Assembly (NCBI RefSeq): GCF_002197685.1
Contig: NZ_NBBI01000003.1
Coordinates: 310,001 to 374,000, forward strand
DNA: 64,000 bases
Origin: Sphingomonas dokdonensis
GTDB taxonomy: Bacteria > Pseudomonadota > Alphaproteobacteria > Sphingomonadales > Sphingomonadaceae
Direction: 5' to 3'
Positions 1 through 8,852 of the stretch are shown in pieces (position 1 is the stretch's first letter; each line of letters begins with the position of its first letter). Below the pieces are notes generated by a model. The model had not been told where the DNA came from. It saw only the letters and a list, made by a program, of their open reading frames with translations, and made no database searches. The position numbers and the translations under genes are program-made.

Positions 1-1
1 C

Positions 2-172
2 GGACGGGTCGAGATCCGGCTGAGTGGTGAGGACGATGCGGTGTGGCAGACCACCGAGGCGGTGACCTTCCCGCCCAAGGCTGGCGACAAGATCCGCATT
101 CGCCGCGGGGCGATCGGCAGCTATTTCATCAACTTCGGCGGTCGCAGCGTGCGCGGGATGCGCGTGCGCTGA
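2..172 (+). CDS. C-terminal end of an unrecognised protein (partial)
   Basis: An open frame enters from the left edge and stops at TGA 170-172, giving the last 56 residues of a protein whose start lies outside the window. The tail is rich in Arg and Gly and contains the pieces WQTTEAV, IRIRRG and YFINFGG, which look like a small beta domain. It converges on the SGNH hydrolase gene. I do not recognise the family. Its place beside two phage-tail-like genes makes a structural or surface role possible, but that is inference only. Confidence 0.5.
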   Translation, partial: GRVEIRLSGEDDAVWQTTEAVTFPPKAGDKIRIRRGAIGSYFINFGGRSVRGMRVR

Positions 173-213
173 TCCCTGACCGGCGGGCCGGGGCGAGCGC
201 ACGCGCGCCTCGC

Positions 214-1644
214 CTAGCCGGGCAAGATCGACAGTGCCGGGAGCACCGCCGTCCGGATCGCCTGCTCGATCCGCTCGGCATAATAGCCAATGCCGATCTC
301 GGGCGGATGGACGTTGTCAGCCGCGACGTAGAAGCCGGCGTTGGCGACGCCGGCGGGCACTCCGCTGGCGTTGTTCCACGAGCCCACCACCCACGGCGGC
401 GTCGCGCCGCAGATGGGCACAAAGAGGGTGAGCGGATCGCCGGCTTGCGCGACCGCTGCGGCGATCGCCGCCTCCACCGCCGCGGCCCCCGGCAGGTTGA
501 TCGATGGTACGCCGACCACGATGATTGGCGCCGCCGATCCGGCGCGCAGCGTGCGCAAGGTTGCCAGCACGGCGGCCTGCACGGCCGCGGGGGCATAGCC
601 GACGTCGTTGGTCGATCCCATCAACATGAGCGCATCGGGTGCGAGGGCGAGTGCCTGTGCCGCCCGCTGCCCAAAGGTGCGGAAGCTCGCGGCGGAGGCA
701 TTGCAATAGCCGGTACCGCCGACCGACAAGTTCCAGCAATCGCGCCAGCCGAGCCGCTTGGCGAGCAGTTGCGCGATCGATCCGCCCGCGAGCCAGGGAC
801 CGTAGCTCGACCCGGCATTGTAGCTGTCGCCGATGACGGCCAGCCGCGGCGCACCGCCACCGTCCGCGCTGACTGTGGCCGTGGCGCCGGTCTGGACGCC
901 GCCGAACTGCGAGGCGCTCTTGCCGGTTTCCAGCTCATAGTGACGCCACCGGCGCCCCGTACTGGCCGACCAGTCGATCACCAGCCATTGATCCTGTCCG
1001 CCGGCGACATGGCTGCCCGGCATCAGATAGCGCCCATCGACGATCACCCGCACCTGCGCCGAGCCGGCGGGGATGAACAGCGCCACCTTCTCCCCGTCGC
1101 AGGCGAAGGAGACCGACGCGCCCACGCACATCGGCGCGCCCGCCTTTGCCTCGAAGCTGGTCAGCGACCAGAAGGTCGTGCGCAGGGGTGAAGCGGTTGC
1201 CCCGCGGAGCGTGAAGGCGCCGGAGTGGGCGGCAGGCGTCCAGGTTGCACCGAGCGACGGGTTGCTGGTGACCGCCGTCACTGCTGGTGCCCCGTCGCCC
1301 GGATCGGCGGCGCGCGCTCCGCCGACGAACGCCCAGTACAGCCCACCGGCACCATCGGCGACATATTGACCGTTGGTGCTTGTCGTCGGGCCGGTGCCGC
1401 TCAGCGGCGCGGTGCCCGCCAAGCCGCACAGATACCAATTGCCGCCATGCGCCACCACCTGGCCAACCGCGTAAGCGGCGCCTGGCGTATAGGCCGGGGC
1501 GGCAAGCCAGTGCCGCTCGACTACCGGATTGCGGCCAAGCGCCGCGCCCGCCGCCCGCAGCAGATTGGCGTGGCGGGCCGAGGCGGCTGCGGCTGCGCGG
1601 CCTTGCGCGGCGAGGCCGCGCGCCACCACATCCACGCCGCTCAT
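214..1644 (-). CDS. SGNH/GDSL-type hydrolase with phage-tail-like N-terminal half
   Basis: This 476-residue protein has a C-terminal SGNH esterase domain. The four blocks are visible: nucleophile Ser274 in IGDSYNAG, oxyanion Gly near 309 in NLSVGGTG, Asn346 in GSTND, and Asp443/His446 in DNVHP. Such enzymes remove acetyl or acyl groups, often from glycans. The first 250 residues are Ala-rich, with a small aromatic module (about 50-110) resembling carbohydrate-binding or tail-fibre modules. No signal peptide is evident. Its ATG overlaps the stop of the upstream 141-residue gene by four bases, so the two are co-transcribed. Substrate is unknown; deacetylation of the neighbouring polysaccharide or a phage receptor is only a guess. 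Confidence 0.7.
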   Translation of the reverse strand: MSGVDVVARGLAAQGRAAAAASARHANLLRAAGAALGRNPVVERHWLAAPAYTPGAAYAVGQVVAHGGNWYLCGLAGTAPLSGTGPTTSTNGQYVADGAGGLYWAFVGGARAADPGDGAPAVTAVTSNPSLGATWTPAAHSGAFTLRGATASPLRTTFWSLTSFEAKAGAPMCVGASVSFACDGEKVALFIPAGSAQVRVIVDGRYLMPGSHVAGGQDQWLVIDWSASTGRRWRHYELETGKSASQFGGVQTGATATVSADGGGAPRLAVIGDSYNAGSSYGPWLAGGSIAQLLAKRLGWRDCWNLSVGGTGYCNASAASFRTFGQRAAQALALAPDALMLMGSTNDVGYAPAAVQAAVLATLRTLRAGSAAPIIVVGVPSINLPGAAAVEAAIAAAVAQAGDPLTLFVPICGATPPWVVGSWNNASGVPAGVANAGFYVAADNVHPPEIGIGYYAERIEQAIRTAVLPALSILPG

Positions 1645-2066
1645 TGCGCCACCCGATAGGTGAGCGTGCCGTTCAGCAGCGTTGCCGACACATAATGAAG
1701 CGCACCTGCCTCGCTTTCACTCACCACCGCTTCGTTGCAATTGGCGGTGAAACGCGCCCAGCGCGCACCGCCCGCCGTCAGCGGCAGGCTGGTGACCCCG
1801 CCATCGGTGGAGCGCAGCACCTCGACCGTGCCGGTCCACTCGCCCGTGAGCGTGACCCAGATCGGACGGTCCAGATCTGGGGCGAACGGCCCCGCGATGC
1901 CGCTGGCGGTCAAGGTGCCGGTGAGCGGGATCGAGCCGGCCGGTTTCTGAACGGCGCGCACCGGCAGCGGATTGTCCTCATGCACCGCCACGGCCGGCGC
2001 ATCGACCGCGCCGAACGCCACGGCATATTGCGGCACGAAGCCTGCTGGTATTTCCACTTCCGCCAT
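1641..2066 (-). CDS. Small phage-tail-like protein of unknown function
   Basis: The 141-residue product has no signal peptide or membrane segment. Its central part (about 50-135) is beta-rich, with LTGEWTGTVEV, RSTDGG and a C-terminal LTYRVAQ. This style of sequence is seen in small proteins near tail genes of sphingomonad prophages; that comparison is from memory, not from a search. It is the first gene of a two-gene unit with the SGNH hydrolase, overlapping it by four bases. A Shine-Dalgarno-like GGAGGA lies just upstream of the ATG at 2066. Function is not known. Confidence 0.55.
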   Translation of the reverse strand: MAEVEIPAGFVPQYAVAFGAVDAPAVAVHEDNPLPVRAVQKPAGSIPLTGTLTASGIAGPFAPDLDRPIWVTLTGEWTGTVEVLRSTDGGVTSLPLTAGGARWARFTANCNEAVVSESEAGALHYVSATLLNGTLTYRVAQ

Positions 2067-2129
2067 GTCTTCCTCCTGTTTGTTCCATTTATGTTCTACA
2101 GGAGGCCGAATGGTGTAGGACAGCGGCTT

Positions 2130-3299
2130 TCAGGGGATCGATTGCTCGATCAGCGATCGCAGGCTGTCGGCCGCGCGATCGATGTGGAAGCGGGTGGTGA
2201 AGCAGGCGCGTGCCTGAACGCGCATCGCCTCTCGCTGCGCGGGCGTGCAGGCGAGAAATCGCGCGATGAGGTCGATCGTGCCTGCCTGCGTATCGGATGC
2301 GGCGAACCCTGCGCCATCGGCCACGACCTCGCGCCAGATCGCCACCTGATCGCTGACCAGCACCGGCGTGCCCGCGGCGAGCGCCTCGGCAACGGCGATG
2401 CCAAAATTCTCCTGGTGCGATGGCAGCACAAAGGCGCTGGCGGCCCGCAGCGCGCCGGCCTTTTGTGCGCCGGCCAACATGCCGGGAAAGTGGACGCGGG
2501 CGGCGATGCCGGCGTCGCTTGCGATCTGCTGCAGGGTAGGCACCAGCTGCGCCTGGTCCGGCCCCGCGACGACCAGATGCAGTGCCGGCTCGCGGTTCGC
2601 CAGTGCCACGAAGGCGCGCACCAGCAGATCGCAGCCCTTTTTGGAATGGATCCGGCCGAGAAAGAGTAGAAACGGGTGTGCGCCGAGCGCCGGAAGCGAT
2701 TGCCGAAAGGCCGCTTCGTCGGTGGCGCCATGTGGCAGATCGGCGGTGCCGTAGTTCACCACCGCGCTGTGCAGGCTATAGGGCCAGAAAGCCCGGTGCG
2801 CGCGCAACCGCTCCTCTTCGCTGGTGAAGAGCACCGCGCGCGCGTTGCGTAGCAGCGGCGCCTCCGCCCACCACCAGCTGGCTTGCTTGGCGAGATGCTT
2901 GAGCGGGGCGGTGCGGCGGAACCAGGGGTCAAGCATGCCGTGCGGAAACACGAAATACGGCACCGGGCCGCCGGCGAGCGCCTGCGCTGCCCCGCGCGCA
3001 CCATAGCGCCACAAGCCTGAGACGATCACCGCATCGTAGCGCTGTGCGTTGGCCCGCAGCCACGGGACCATGGCTGGCGCGTAGCGGTAGCGGCGCAGCG
3101 GCCCCCCGCCGCGCGCCGGGCCGAGCGCGGTGATGGTGCCGGGGTAATCGGGCAGGTGGCGTTCGTCGGGCGGATCGAGCGTGAGGAGATCCTGCCGGTG
3201 CCCCTGCCGCGCCCAGATCGCCGCCACTTGCCGCGCGCCCTCGATCGGGCCGCCGGTGCGCGGATCGGCGCTGGTAATGATCCGCAGGATGCGCGTCAC
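2130..3299 (-). CDS. Glycosyltransferase family 4 (GT-B fold)
   Basis: A 389-residue glycosyltransferase that probably adds a sugar to a lipid-linked polysaccharide repeat in the cytoplasm. It has the N-terminal Rossmann start (LRIITSADPRTGG), FPHGMLDPW, the GRIHSKKG donor-domain entry, and the E-x7-E type motif in HQENFGIAVAEAL. A much longer open frame runs upstream, but that part is only a shadow of the GT2 gene. The GTG at 3299 overlaps the GT2 stop by four bases (GTGA) and begins the conserved domain, so I place the start there. It is the last of three minus-strand genes: acetyltransferase, GT2, GT4. Sugar specificity cannot be read. Confidence 0.85.
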   Translation of the reverse strand: MTRILRIITSADPRTGGPIEGARQVAAIWARQGHRQDLLTLDPPDERHLPDYPGTITALGPARGGGPLRRYRYAPAMVPWLRANAQRYDAVIVSGLWRYGARGAAQALAGGPVPYFVFPHGMLDPWFRRTAPLKHLAKQASWWWAEAPLLRNARAVLFTSEEERLRAHRAFWPYSLHSAVVNYGTADLPHGATDEAAFRQSLPALGAHPFLLFLGRIHSKKGCDLLVRAFVALANREPALHLVVAGPDQAQLVPTLQQIASDAGIAARVHFPGMLAGAQKAGALRAASAFVLPSHQENFGIAVAEALAAGTPVLVSDQVAIWREVVADGAGFAASDTQAGTIDLIARFLACTPAQREAMRVQARACFTTRFHIDRAADSLRSLIEQSIP

Positions 3300-4234
3300 G
3301 CCGGTGGCGCGATCGGCAGGCCGCTGAGCGTTGCGAGCCGCGCCAAGCGTTCCTCGCGCGATTGGCAGGCGGCAAGCTCGCCTTCCCATTCGGCGACCTT
3401 TGCGGCGACCAGGAAGCGATACCAGAAGCCCTGCAGCAGATGGTAGATCAGCCCGGCCCGGCCATCCATGAAGCCGCGCTGCGCGATGTAGCGGTAGAGG
3501 AAATAGCCGAGCGGCCCGGCCCATAACGGCAGCCGAGCATAGACCTTTGTCTTCAGCACCCGCTTGCGGCGTGCCTGACCGGAGAGCCGGGAGGGCGCGG
3601 CATCGAACAAGGCGTGGCGGGTGGCGAGCACCTCGACTGCCTCGCGGCTGGCATAGCCATTGTGCTTGGCGGTGAAGAACGACAGGTCGCCGGTGTTCGC
3701 ATCGGCAAAGCCGCCCGCCAGCTTGATCGCGCGCCCGTGGGTGAGGACCACATGCTCGTCCATCCAGCGCGCCTCCATCCGGCCCGCGCCGGTGCGCCAC
3801 AGCCGCAAGAGCCACAGGGGGTAGCGCCCGCCGTGGCGGATCCAGCGGCCCATGAAGAGATGCTTGCGGTTCAGCAGCACGCCCGTGACGTCCGCCGCGG
3901 CAGTCGGCAGGGTGGTCGCGATCGCCTGCGCCAGATCGGGCTCGATCAGCTCGTCGGCATCGAGCCGCAGCGTCCAGCCGGTGGTGATGCCGCCGTGATC
4001 GAGCGCCCATTGCATCTGCGCGGCATGGCTGGTGAACGGGTGCTGCAGCACGCGGGCGCCGGTGGCCCTCGCCAGATCGACCGTCGCGTCGGTCGAGAAG
4101 CTGTCGACCACCAGCACCGCGCGCGCGATGGGGCGCACGCTGGCGATGGCGCGCGCGATGTGGTGCGCCTCGTTGAAGGTGATGATGACGACGGTGAGAT
4201 CCGCTGCTGTCGTTGTGCCGAGCGCTTCGCTCAT
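3296..4234 (-). CDS. Glycosyltransferase family 2 (WaaE/KdtX-like)
   Basis: A 312-residue GT-A fold transferase. The N-terminus carries VVIITFNEAHHI and a D-x-D-like LRLDADE for metal and nucleotide-sugar binding. The middle segment WMDEHVV and the following hydrophobic stretch resemble the WaaE/KdtX group of LPS-core beta-glucosyltransferases. A C-terminal amphipathic or hydrophobic region (about 230-275) suggests membrane association. The ATG at 4234 overlaps the stop of the acetyltransferase by four bases, which fixes the start; a longer upstream frame has no domain support. It belongs to the polysaccharide locus; the acceptor is unknown. Confidence 0.85.
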   Translation of the reverse strand: MSEALGTTTAADLTVVIITFNEAHHIARAIASVRPIARAVLVVDSFSTDATVDLARATGARVLQHPFTSHAAQMQWALDHGGITTGWTLRLDADELIEPDLAQAIATTLPTAAADVTGVLLNRKHLFMGRWIRHGGRYPLWLLRLWRTGAGRMEARWMDEHVVLTHGRAIKLAGGFADANTGDLSFFTAKHNGYASREAVEVLATRHALFDAAPSRLSGQARRKRVLKTKVYARLPLWAGPLGYFLYRYIAQRGFMDGRAGLIYHLLQGFWYRFLVAAKVAEWEGELAACQSREERLARLATLSGLPIAPPA

Positions 4235-4815
4235 GTCGACGCGCCGAAGCGGATGCGGCGGTCGCGCAGGTGGGTCGCGGGATTGCCACCGTGGACGGTC
4301 CAGGGTGGCAGATCGCGCATCGCGCAGCCGCGTGCCCCGAGCACGGCCCCCTCGCCGATCGTTACGCCCGGCCCGACGAACGCCTCTGCCGCGACCCAGG
4401 CGCGCGCACCGATCGCGATCGGGCGGGCGCGCAGCTGGAATGCCGGATCCTCGATATCGTGCGTGCCGGCGCAAAGATGCGCGCGCTGCGAGATGATCGC
4501 ATGCGCGCCGATCGTGATGCGCGCCATGGAATAGACGTTCGCGCCCGGCCCGATCGCGGCATGATCGCCGATGACGAGATTGGCCGGCGACCAGATGCGC
4601 GCGCTGGCATAGACATTCGCGGTCGGCGCCACCCGAGCGCCGAACAGCCGCAGCAGCAGGCGACGCCAGGCGCGCAGCGGCGGCGGGGTCCAGCGTGCCA
4701 GCAGCAGCCACGTTGCTGCCCAAGCGAGGCGATACAGACGATTGCCGAGCGCAAAGCTCGGCCCGCCTTTCCACGCACCCGCCACCCGCCCGTCAAGCGG
4801 CTGCGCCATCGCCAA
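4231..4815 (-). CDS. WcaF-like left-handed beta-helix acetyltransferase
   Basis: The 194-residue protein has repeated hexapeptides (for example ANVYAS, ARIWSP, AHAIIS, AFVGPG) that form a left-handed beta-helix, and CAGTHDI, which carries the catalytic His typical of WcaF/NodL-type acetyltransferases. It would transfer acetyl from acetyl-CoA to a sugar hydroxyl in the cytoplasm. The closing motif PPWTVHGGNPA is also typical of this family. It heads the minus-strand acetyltransferase-GT2-GT4 unit and is divergent from the polymerase gene. An in-frame ATG six bases downstream is an equally possible start. Confidence 0.85.
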   Translation of the reverse strand: MAMAQPLDGRVAGAWKGGPSFALGNRLYRLAWAATWLLLARWTPPPLRAWRRLLLRLFGARVAPTANVYASARIWSPANLVIGDHAAIGPGANVYSMARITIGAHAIISQRAHLCAGTHDIEDPAFQLRARPIAIGARAWVAAEAFVGPGVTIGEGAVLGARGCAMRDLPPWTVHGGNPATHLRDRRIRFGAST

Positions 4816-4947
4816 TCAGCATGATATTCTCCCCCTCGAGACAGGCTAGGCGATCCGCGCGAGGCTCGCAACGCAGTGTATCGACGCGTGCGCGATGGCG
4901 GATTAGGCTTACCGCCGGGGAAAAGCGGGGGAGGTTGGATTAGCGCC

Positions 4948-6411
4948 ATGCAATGGCTCGGCTGGGCCTATCTGATCGTGCTGGCGCTGCTCGGCTGCGC
5001 GCAATTGCTATTGGGCGCCAGCCTATGGGTCCTCGGCGTGCTTGTGCTGATATCAGGCGCGGCGGTGATCCCGCTGCTTCGCAGCCAGTGGCGCGTATCC
5101 GACGGGCTGTACGCGATCATGACCGTGTATTTCGGATCGGGCGCGTTGCTGGTGAAGACGCTGGCGGGTCAGCCAGTCCACAGCAACCTGCAGGTGCCCG
5201 ATCTTTCCGCCGGCTATCTGTTGCTTGGCTTTGGCGCGATCACGATCGGCTATGGTGTCGCCCGCACGGTGTCGCGCCCCTCGCGCAGCGCGGAGCATCT
5301 GCGCCATCTGACGCGCCATGAGCCCAATCTCGTTCGGCTTGCCGTCCCAACCTTTCTCGCTGGCGCCGTGTTCCTGTTCCTGCAGACGCAGTTTCGCCCG
5401 ATCGCGGTGGATGGCGGCTTCGAGCCGGGCGGGTTCGGCGGGTTCGGCACCTTCTACCCGCTGCTGCCGCTCGGCATCGCCTTGCAGGCCGCGCTGGTGG
5501 TGCGGCAACCGCTGGTCGCCCGGCACAAGGCCGTGCTCGCCGTGATGATGCTGGTCGTGCTGGCGCTGACGCTGGCCGACAATACCAAGCGGACCTTGTT
5601 CGACTGCCTGCTGGTGATCGCGCTTGTCTTCGTGGTGCATGGCGCGCGGTTGCGCCTGCGGTGGATCATCCCTGCAGGGGTGAGCGCCGCCGTGCTGCTG
5701 GCGCTTGTCATGCCGGCGGTGCAGATCGTGCGCACCATGACCGACGTGCGCAGCACCGCGCGGATCGGCGCCACGTGGTCAGTGCTGCGCGAGCATGGCT
5801 TCCACCCTGTGCGGCTCGCCGCAACCGCCGATCAGCTGGCGACCGGGCACCAGCGCGTGTGGCGCGACAGCTACATCTTCCCGCTGGCCTGGAATACCGA
5901 GCGGTTTACGATGATCCAGCCGATCGACCTCGTGGCGCGCGGCCTGGACGCGTTCGGCACGATCGGCGGCGCTGACCTGTGGCGCGATCCGGCCGAGACG
6001 TTGCTGCCGGGCTTCCTCATCACCAAGACGCTGGCGAACGCCCCCGATCGGATCGCGTGGCATTACGGCTTTCGCGAGAACGGCTCGATCGCGCGGCCGG
6101 TGGTGGGGCTGATCGCCAGCAGCCTTGCCGCGTTCGGCGTCGCTGGCGTGATGCTGCTGCCGATGCTGGCGGCGGGACTGGCGTTTGCCGCGCTGGATTG
6201 GCTGGGCGGGCGGCTGAGCGGCAATGTCTGGGCGGCGTTCATCCTCGCCGCCACGTCGTTCCTGGCCGAGAAGGAGGTCAGCACCACCTTGTCGTTCTTC
6301 TGCCGCAGCTATCCGTTTCTCCTGCTGGTCGCGGCATGCATGTTGCTGATCGGCAGGGTGCGCCGTCCCCGCCCGGTGCGGGTGATCCCGATCAACGGCA
6401 TGTCGCTTTAG
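4948..6411 (+). CDS. O-antigen/oligosaccharide repeat-unit polymerase (Wzy-like)
   Basis: A 487-residue integral membrane protein with about ten or more hydrophobic segments over its whole length and a longer loop near 160-190 rich in Gly and Phe. This is the profile of Wzy-type polymerases, which join lipid-linked repeats on the periplasmic face. Sequence identity in the family is low, so the call rests on topology plus context (flippase and glycosyltransferases next door). I chose the ATG at 4948, preceded by GGGGGAGG; a GTG 72 bases upstream would add a hydrophilic tail. Its TAG overlaps the convergent GT4 stop by three bases. Confidence 0.7.
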   Translation: MQWLGWAYLIVLALLGCAQLLLGASLWVLGVLVLISGAAVIPLLRSQWRVSDGLYAIMTVYFGSGALLVKTLAGQPVHSNLQVPDLSAGYLLLGFGAITIGYGVARTVSRPSRSAEHLRHLTRHEPNLVRLAVPTFLAGAVFLFLQTQFRPIAVDGGFEPGGFGGFGTFYPLLPLGIALQAALVVRQPLVARHKAVLAVMMLVVLALTLADNTKRTLFDCLLVIALVFVVHGARLRLRWIIPAGVSAAVLLALVMPAVQIVRTMTDVRSTARIGATWSVLREHGFHPVRLAATADQLATGHQRVWRDSYIFPLAWNTERFTMIQPIDLVARGLDAFGTIGGADLWRDPAETLLPGFLITKTLANAPDRIAWHYGFRENGSIARPVVGLIASSLAAFGVAGVMLLPMLAAGLAFAALDWLGGRLSGNVWAAFILAATSFLAEKEVSTTLSFFCRSYPFLLLVAACMLLIGRVRRPRPVRVIPINGMSL

Positions 6412-7430
6412 AGCAGAGCGGCGAGATTGTGCGTGAAGGCGGCGGCCGAATAGCGGCTGGCTGTCTTGCGGTGACCGGCCGCGCCCATGCGCCGCGCCAG
6501 TTCGGGATCATCGAGCAGCCGGCGAAGCCTGTCGGCGAGCGCGGGTACGTCCTCCGGGTCAACGACGAACCCGTCCGCCCCTTCCTCGATCACCTCCGCT
6601 GCGGCGCCGAAGCGCGAGCCGATCACCGGCAGGCCGCGCGCCCATGCCTCCAGATAGACGATGCCGAATCCTTCCTTCGATGAGGGCAAGGCGAAGACCT
6701 GCGCCTCGGCATAGGCACGCGCCAGCGCCGCCTCGTCGACCCAGCCGGGCAGCGCCACGCGATTGCTGACGCCGAGCGTGGCGGCAAGATCCTGCAACTC
6801 CCCCCGCAGCGGGCCGTCGCCGATCACCGTCAACTGCGCGTCGGGCAGCGCAGGCAGCGCGGAGACGAGCTTGTCGACATGCTTTTCGCGCTCCCCAGCG
6901 CCCAGCCGCGCCACGGCGAGGATGGTCTTGCCCGCCACGACCGGCGCTAGCGGCGAGGGTTCGGGCAGGTCGACGGCATTGGGGAACAGCACGAATTTGG
7001 CCGCTTGCAGGCCGAAGGCTGCGGCCATGCGCTGCTGCGAGAAGCGGCTGACGATGGCGATCCGATCGATCGCCGCCCGTAGCACACGCCGCTCCCACCA
7101 GCGGGGCGCGCGATAGGCCGGATCGCCCCACACTTCGATACCATGCGCGAAGAGGATGATGCGCGCGCGCGGCCGAAGGGCTCGCGCGAGCAGGGCAAGC
7201 GGCAGCAGGTTGATGTGGCCGATCAGCACCACATCGGCCCGGCGCAACGTGGCGACGATCGTCGCGGCGAATCGGCGCGGTGGGTGATCGGCGCGCATGG
7301 CGACGCCCGGTCGGCAGCCGAGTGCGCGCAAGGACTCGATCACGCGCCGGTTAAAGCGCTGAATGCCGCCGTGTCCCGTGGCGGACAGGCCAATGAATAG
7401 GATGGAGCGCGGCGCGGCGCTATCGCGCAC
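6408..7430 (-). CDS. Glycosyltransferase family 4
   Basis: A 340-residue GT-B glycosyltransferase. The N-terminal domain contains ATGHGGIQRFNRRV, the donor domain starts at ILAVARLGAGEREKHVDKL, and the E-x7-E type motif is in SSKEGFGIVYLEAW. It likely builds the same polysaccharide repeat as the rest of the locus. The start at 7430 overlaps the end of the upstream flippase gene by 11 bases, so the two form a minus-strand pair. It converges with the polymerase gene, with overlapping stop codons. Donor sugar is not identifiable. Confidence 0.87.
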   Translation of the reverse strand: MRDSAAPRSILFIGLSATGHGGIQRFNRRVIESLRALGCRPGVAMRADHPPRRFAATIVATLRRADVVLIGHINLLPLALLARALRPRARIILFAHGIEVWGDPAYRAPRWWERRVLRAAIDRIAIVSRFSQQRMAAAFGLQAAKFVLFPNAVDLPEPSPLAPVVAGKTILAVARLGAGEREKHVDKLVSALPALPDAQLTVIGDGPLRGELQDLAATLGVSNRVALPGWVDEAALARAYAEAQVFALPSSKEGFGIVYLEAWARGLPVIGSRFGAAAEVIEEGADGFVVDPEDVPALADRLRRLLDDPELARRMGAAGHRKTASRYSAAAFTHNLAALL

Positions 7431-8739
7431 GGCGGTGCCCCCAGATCATGACCGGGATCATCGCGATGTGCCCTGCGAGGAGCGCGGCGGCGATCCCGCT
7501 CAGCCCGAAGATCGGGGCAAGCACGGCGGCTGCGGCAAGCGTCACAGTGGCCACCAGCAGGAAGATGAGGGTGACGGCGCCATGCCGGTTCACCGATGCG
7601 ATCGGCGTGAACAGCGCGGACCACAGCATCTCGGCCGCGACGGCAGCGACCAGCAGCGGAAGAAAGGGATAGACCGGCTGCACCGCGCCATGGGTGAGCA
7701 TCGGCAGCACAAAGGGCGCGGCGATCAGCACGGCGAGCGCGTAAGCCGCCGTGAGGGGCGCGGTGACGCCGGCCTGAACGCGCAGCAGCCGCGCAGCGCC
7801 GTGGCGATCGCCGCGCCCGGCGAGCGCGGCATATTCGCTCGTCACGCTGTTGTTAAGCATGTTGATCGCCGCCATGCCGACGCGCGACACGGTGCGCGTG
7901 GTCGAGAAGATCACGGTGGCGACGGCACCGAGCGCGCCGCCGACGATCAGCAACGGCGCCTGGATCAGCAGCGCCTGGGCGAGCGGCAGGAGCATATAGG
8001 CGAGCGCCGGGCGACACAGGCCGGCAAGCGTGGCATGATCGGCGTGGCGGGTGCCGAGCGACAGCCAGTGCGACAGGCCGCGCAGCCAGCGGTAGGCGGC
8101 GGCGAGCGTGATCAGCCGCACCGCCAGCATGGCGCCGGCGGCCGCGATCAGGCCACCGCCGGCGAGCGCCGCGGCGGCGACCGCGGTCCCTTCGAGCAGG
8201 CGGGCACTGGCCGCCCACATCGCCTCGCTGGCGGGGCGGTTCTCGGCGCGGATGCCAGCGCATACCAGCAGAAAGAGCTGGTAGAACAGCACGTTGGCGA
8301 TGAGCAGGAGGAGCGTGGTGCGCGCGGCTCCGGGCGTGACCGCGTCGACCGAGAGCCAGCCGGGAACGTCGGCAAGGAAGATCGCGGCGGCGCTGGCGGC
8401 GAGGAGCAGCGGGGCGGCGATCGCGAGCAGCGCGAAGATACTCTGGAAGATGCGCAGCGCCTCGTCGCGTCGCCCGGCGGCGACCGCCATGACCATCGCG
8501 TTCTTGGCCACATAGGTGAAGCCGAAGTCACTGAATGTAAGGTAGAAAGGCACCGCCGACAGCAAGAGCCAGGCACCGTAGAGCGGCACCCCCCAGGCGT
8601 GGAGGAGCAGCGGGACGAGCGCGAGTTGCACGGCCAGCGTGACGAGCTGGCCATAGGCCTGCGCCGACAGCGTGCGCCCGAGCCGGGCGGCGGTGCCGCG
8701 GTCGAGCGACCGGCTCAACAGTCCGCCTCCGGTCGCCAC
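7420..8739 (-). CDS. Polysaccharide flippase (Wzx/MATE-like)
   Basis: A 439-residue membrane protein with about twelve hydrophobic segments from residue 30 onward, of the polysaccharide-transporter (Wzx/RfbX) type. Family-like pieces include FSDFGFTYVAKN after the second segment. Such proteins move undecaprenyl-linked repeats across the inner membrane. It is first in a minus-strand pair with GT4. Together with the polymerase it defines a Wzx/Wzy-dependent pathway. The initiating phosphoglycosyltransferase and chain-length regulator are not in this window. Confidence 0.78.
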   Translation of the reverse strand: MATGGGLLSRSLDRGTAARLGRTLSAQAYGQLVTLAVQLALVPLLLHAWGVPLYGAWLLLSAVPFYLTFSDFGFTYVAKNAMVMAVAAGRRDEALRIFQSIFALLAIAAPLLLAASAAAIFLADVPGWLSVDAVTPGAARTTLLLLIANVLFYQLFLLVCAGIRAENRPASEAMWAASARLLEGTAVAAAALAGGGLIAAAGAMLAVRLITLAAAYRWLRGLSHWLSLGTRHADHATLAGLCRPALAYMLLPLAQALLIQAPLLIVGGALGAVATVIFSTTRTVSRVGMAAINMLNNSVTSEYAALAGRGDRHGAARLLRVQAGVTAPLTAAYALAVLIAAPFVLPMLTHGAVQPVYPFLPLLVAAVAAEMLWSALFTPIASVNRHGAVTLIFLLVATVTLAAAAVLAPIFGLSGIAAALLAGHIAMIPVMIWGHRRAR

Positions 8740-8852
8740 GCTGCTTGCTTCCCCCTCTTGTCCCCCCGGTTAGCTGCGGCCTTTCGGGCAGAGGAGCAAG
8801 CCGCTTTGTGGCGAGAATCGGCCGCCTTCCGGCGAAAATCAGCCGCGGGCTA

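Noticed and set aside
1..2066. Intact prophage
   Set aside because: Only two tail-like genes and a gene end are visible; no integrase, capsid or att sites.
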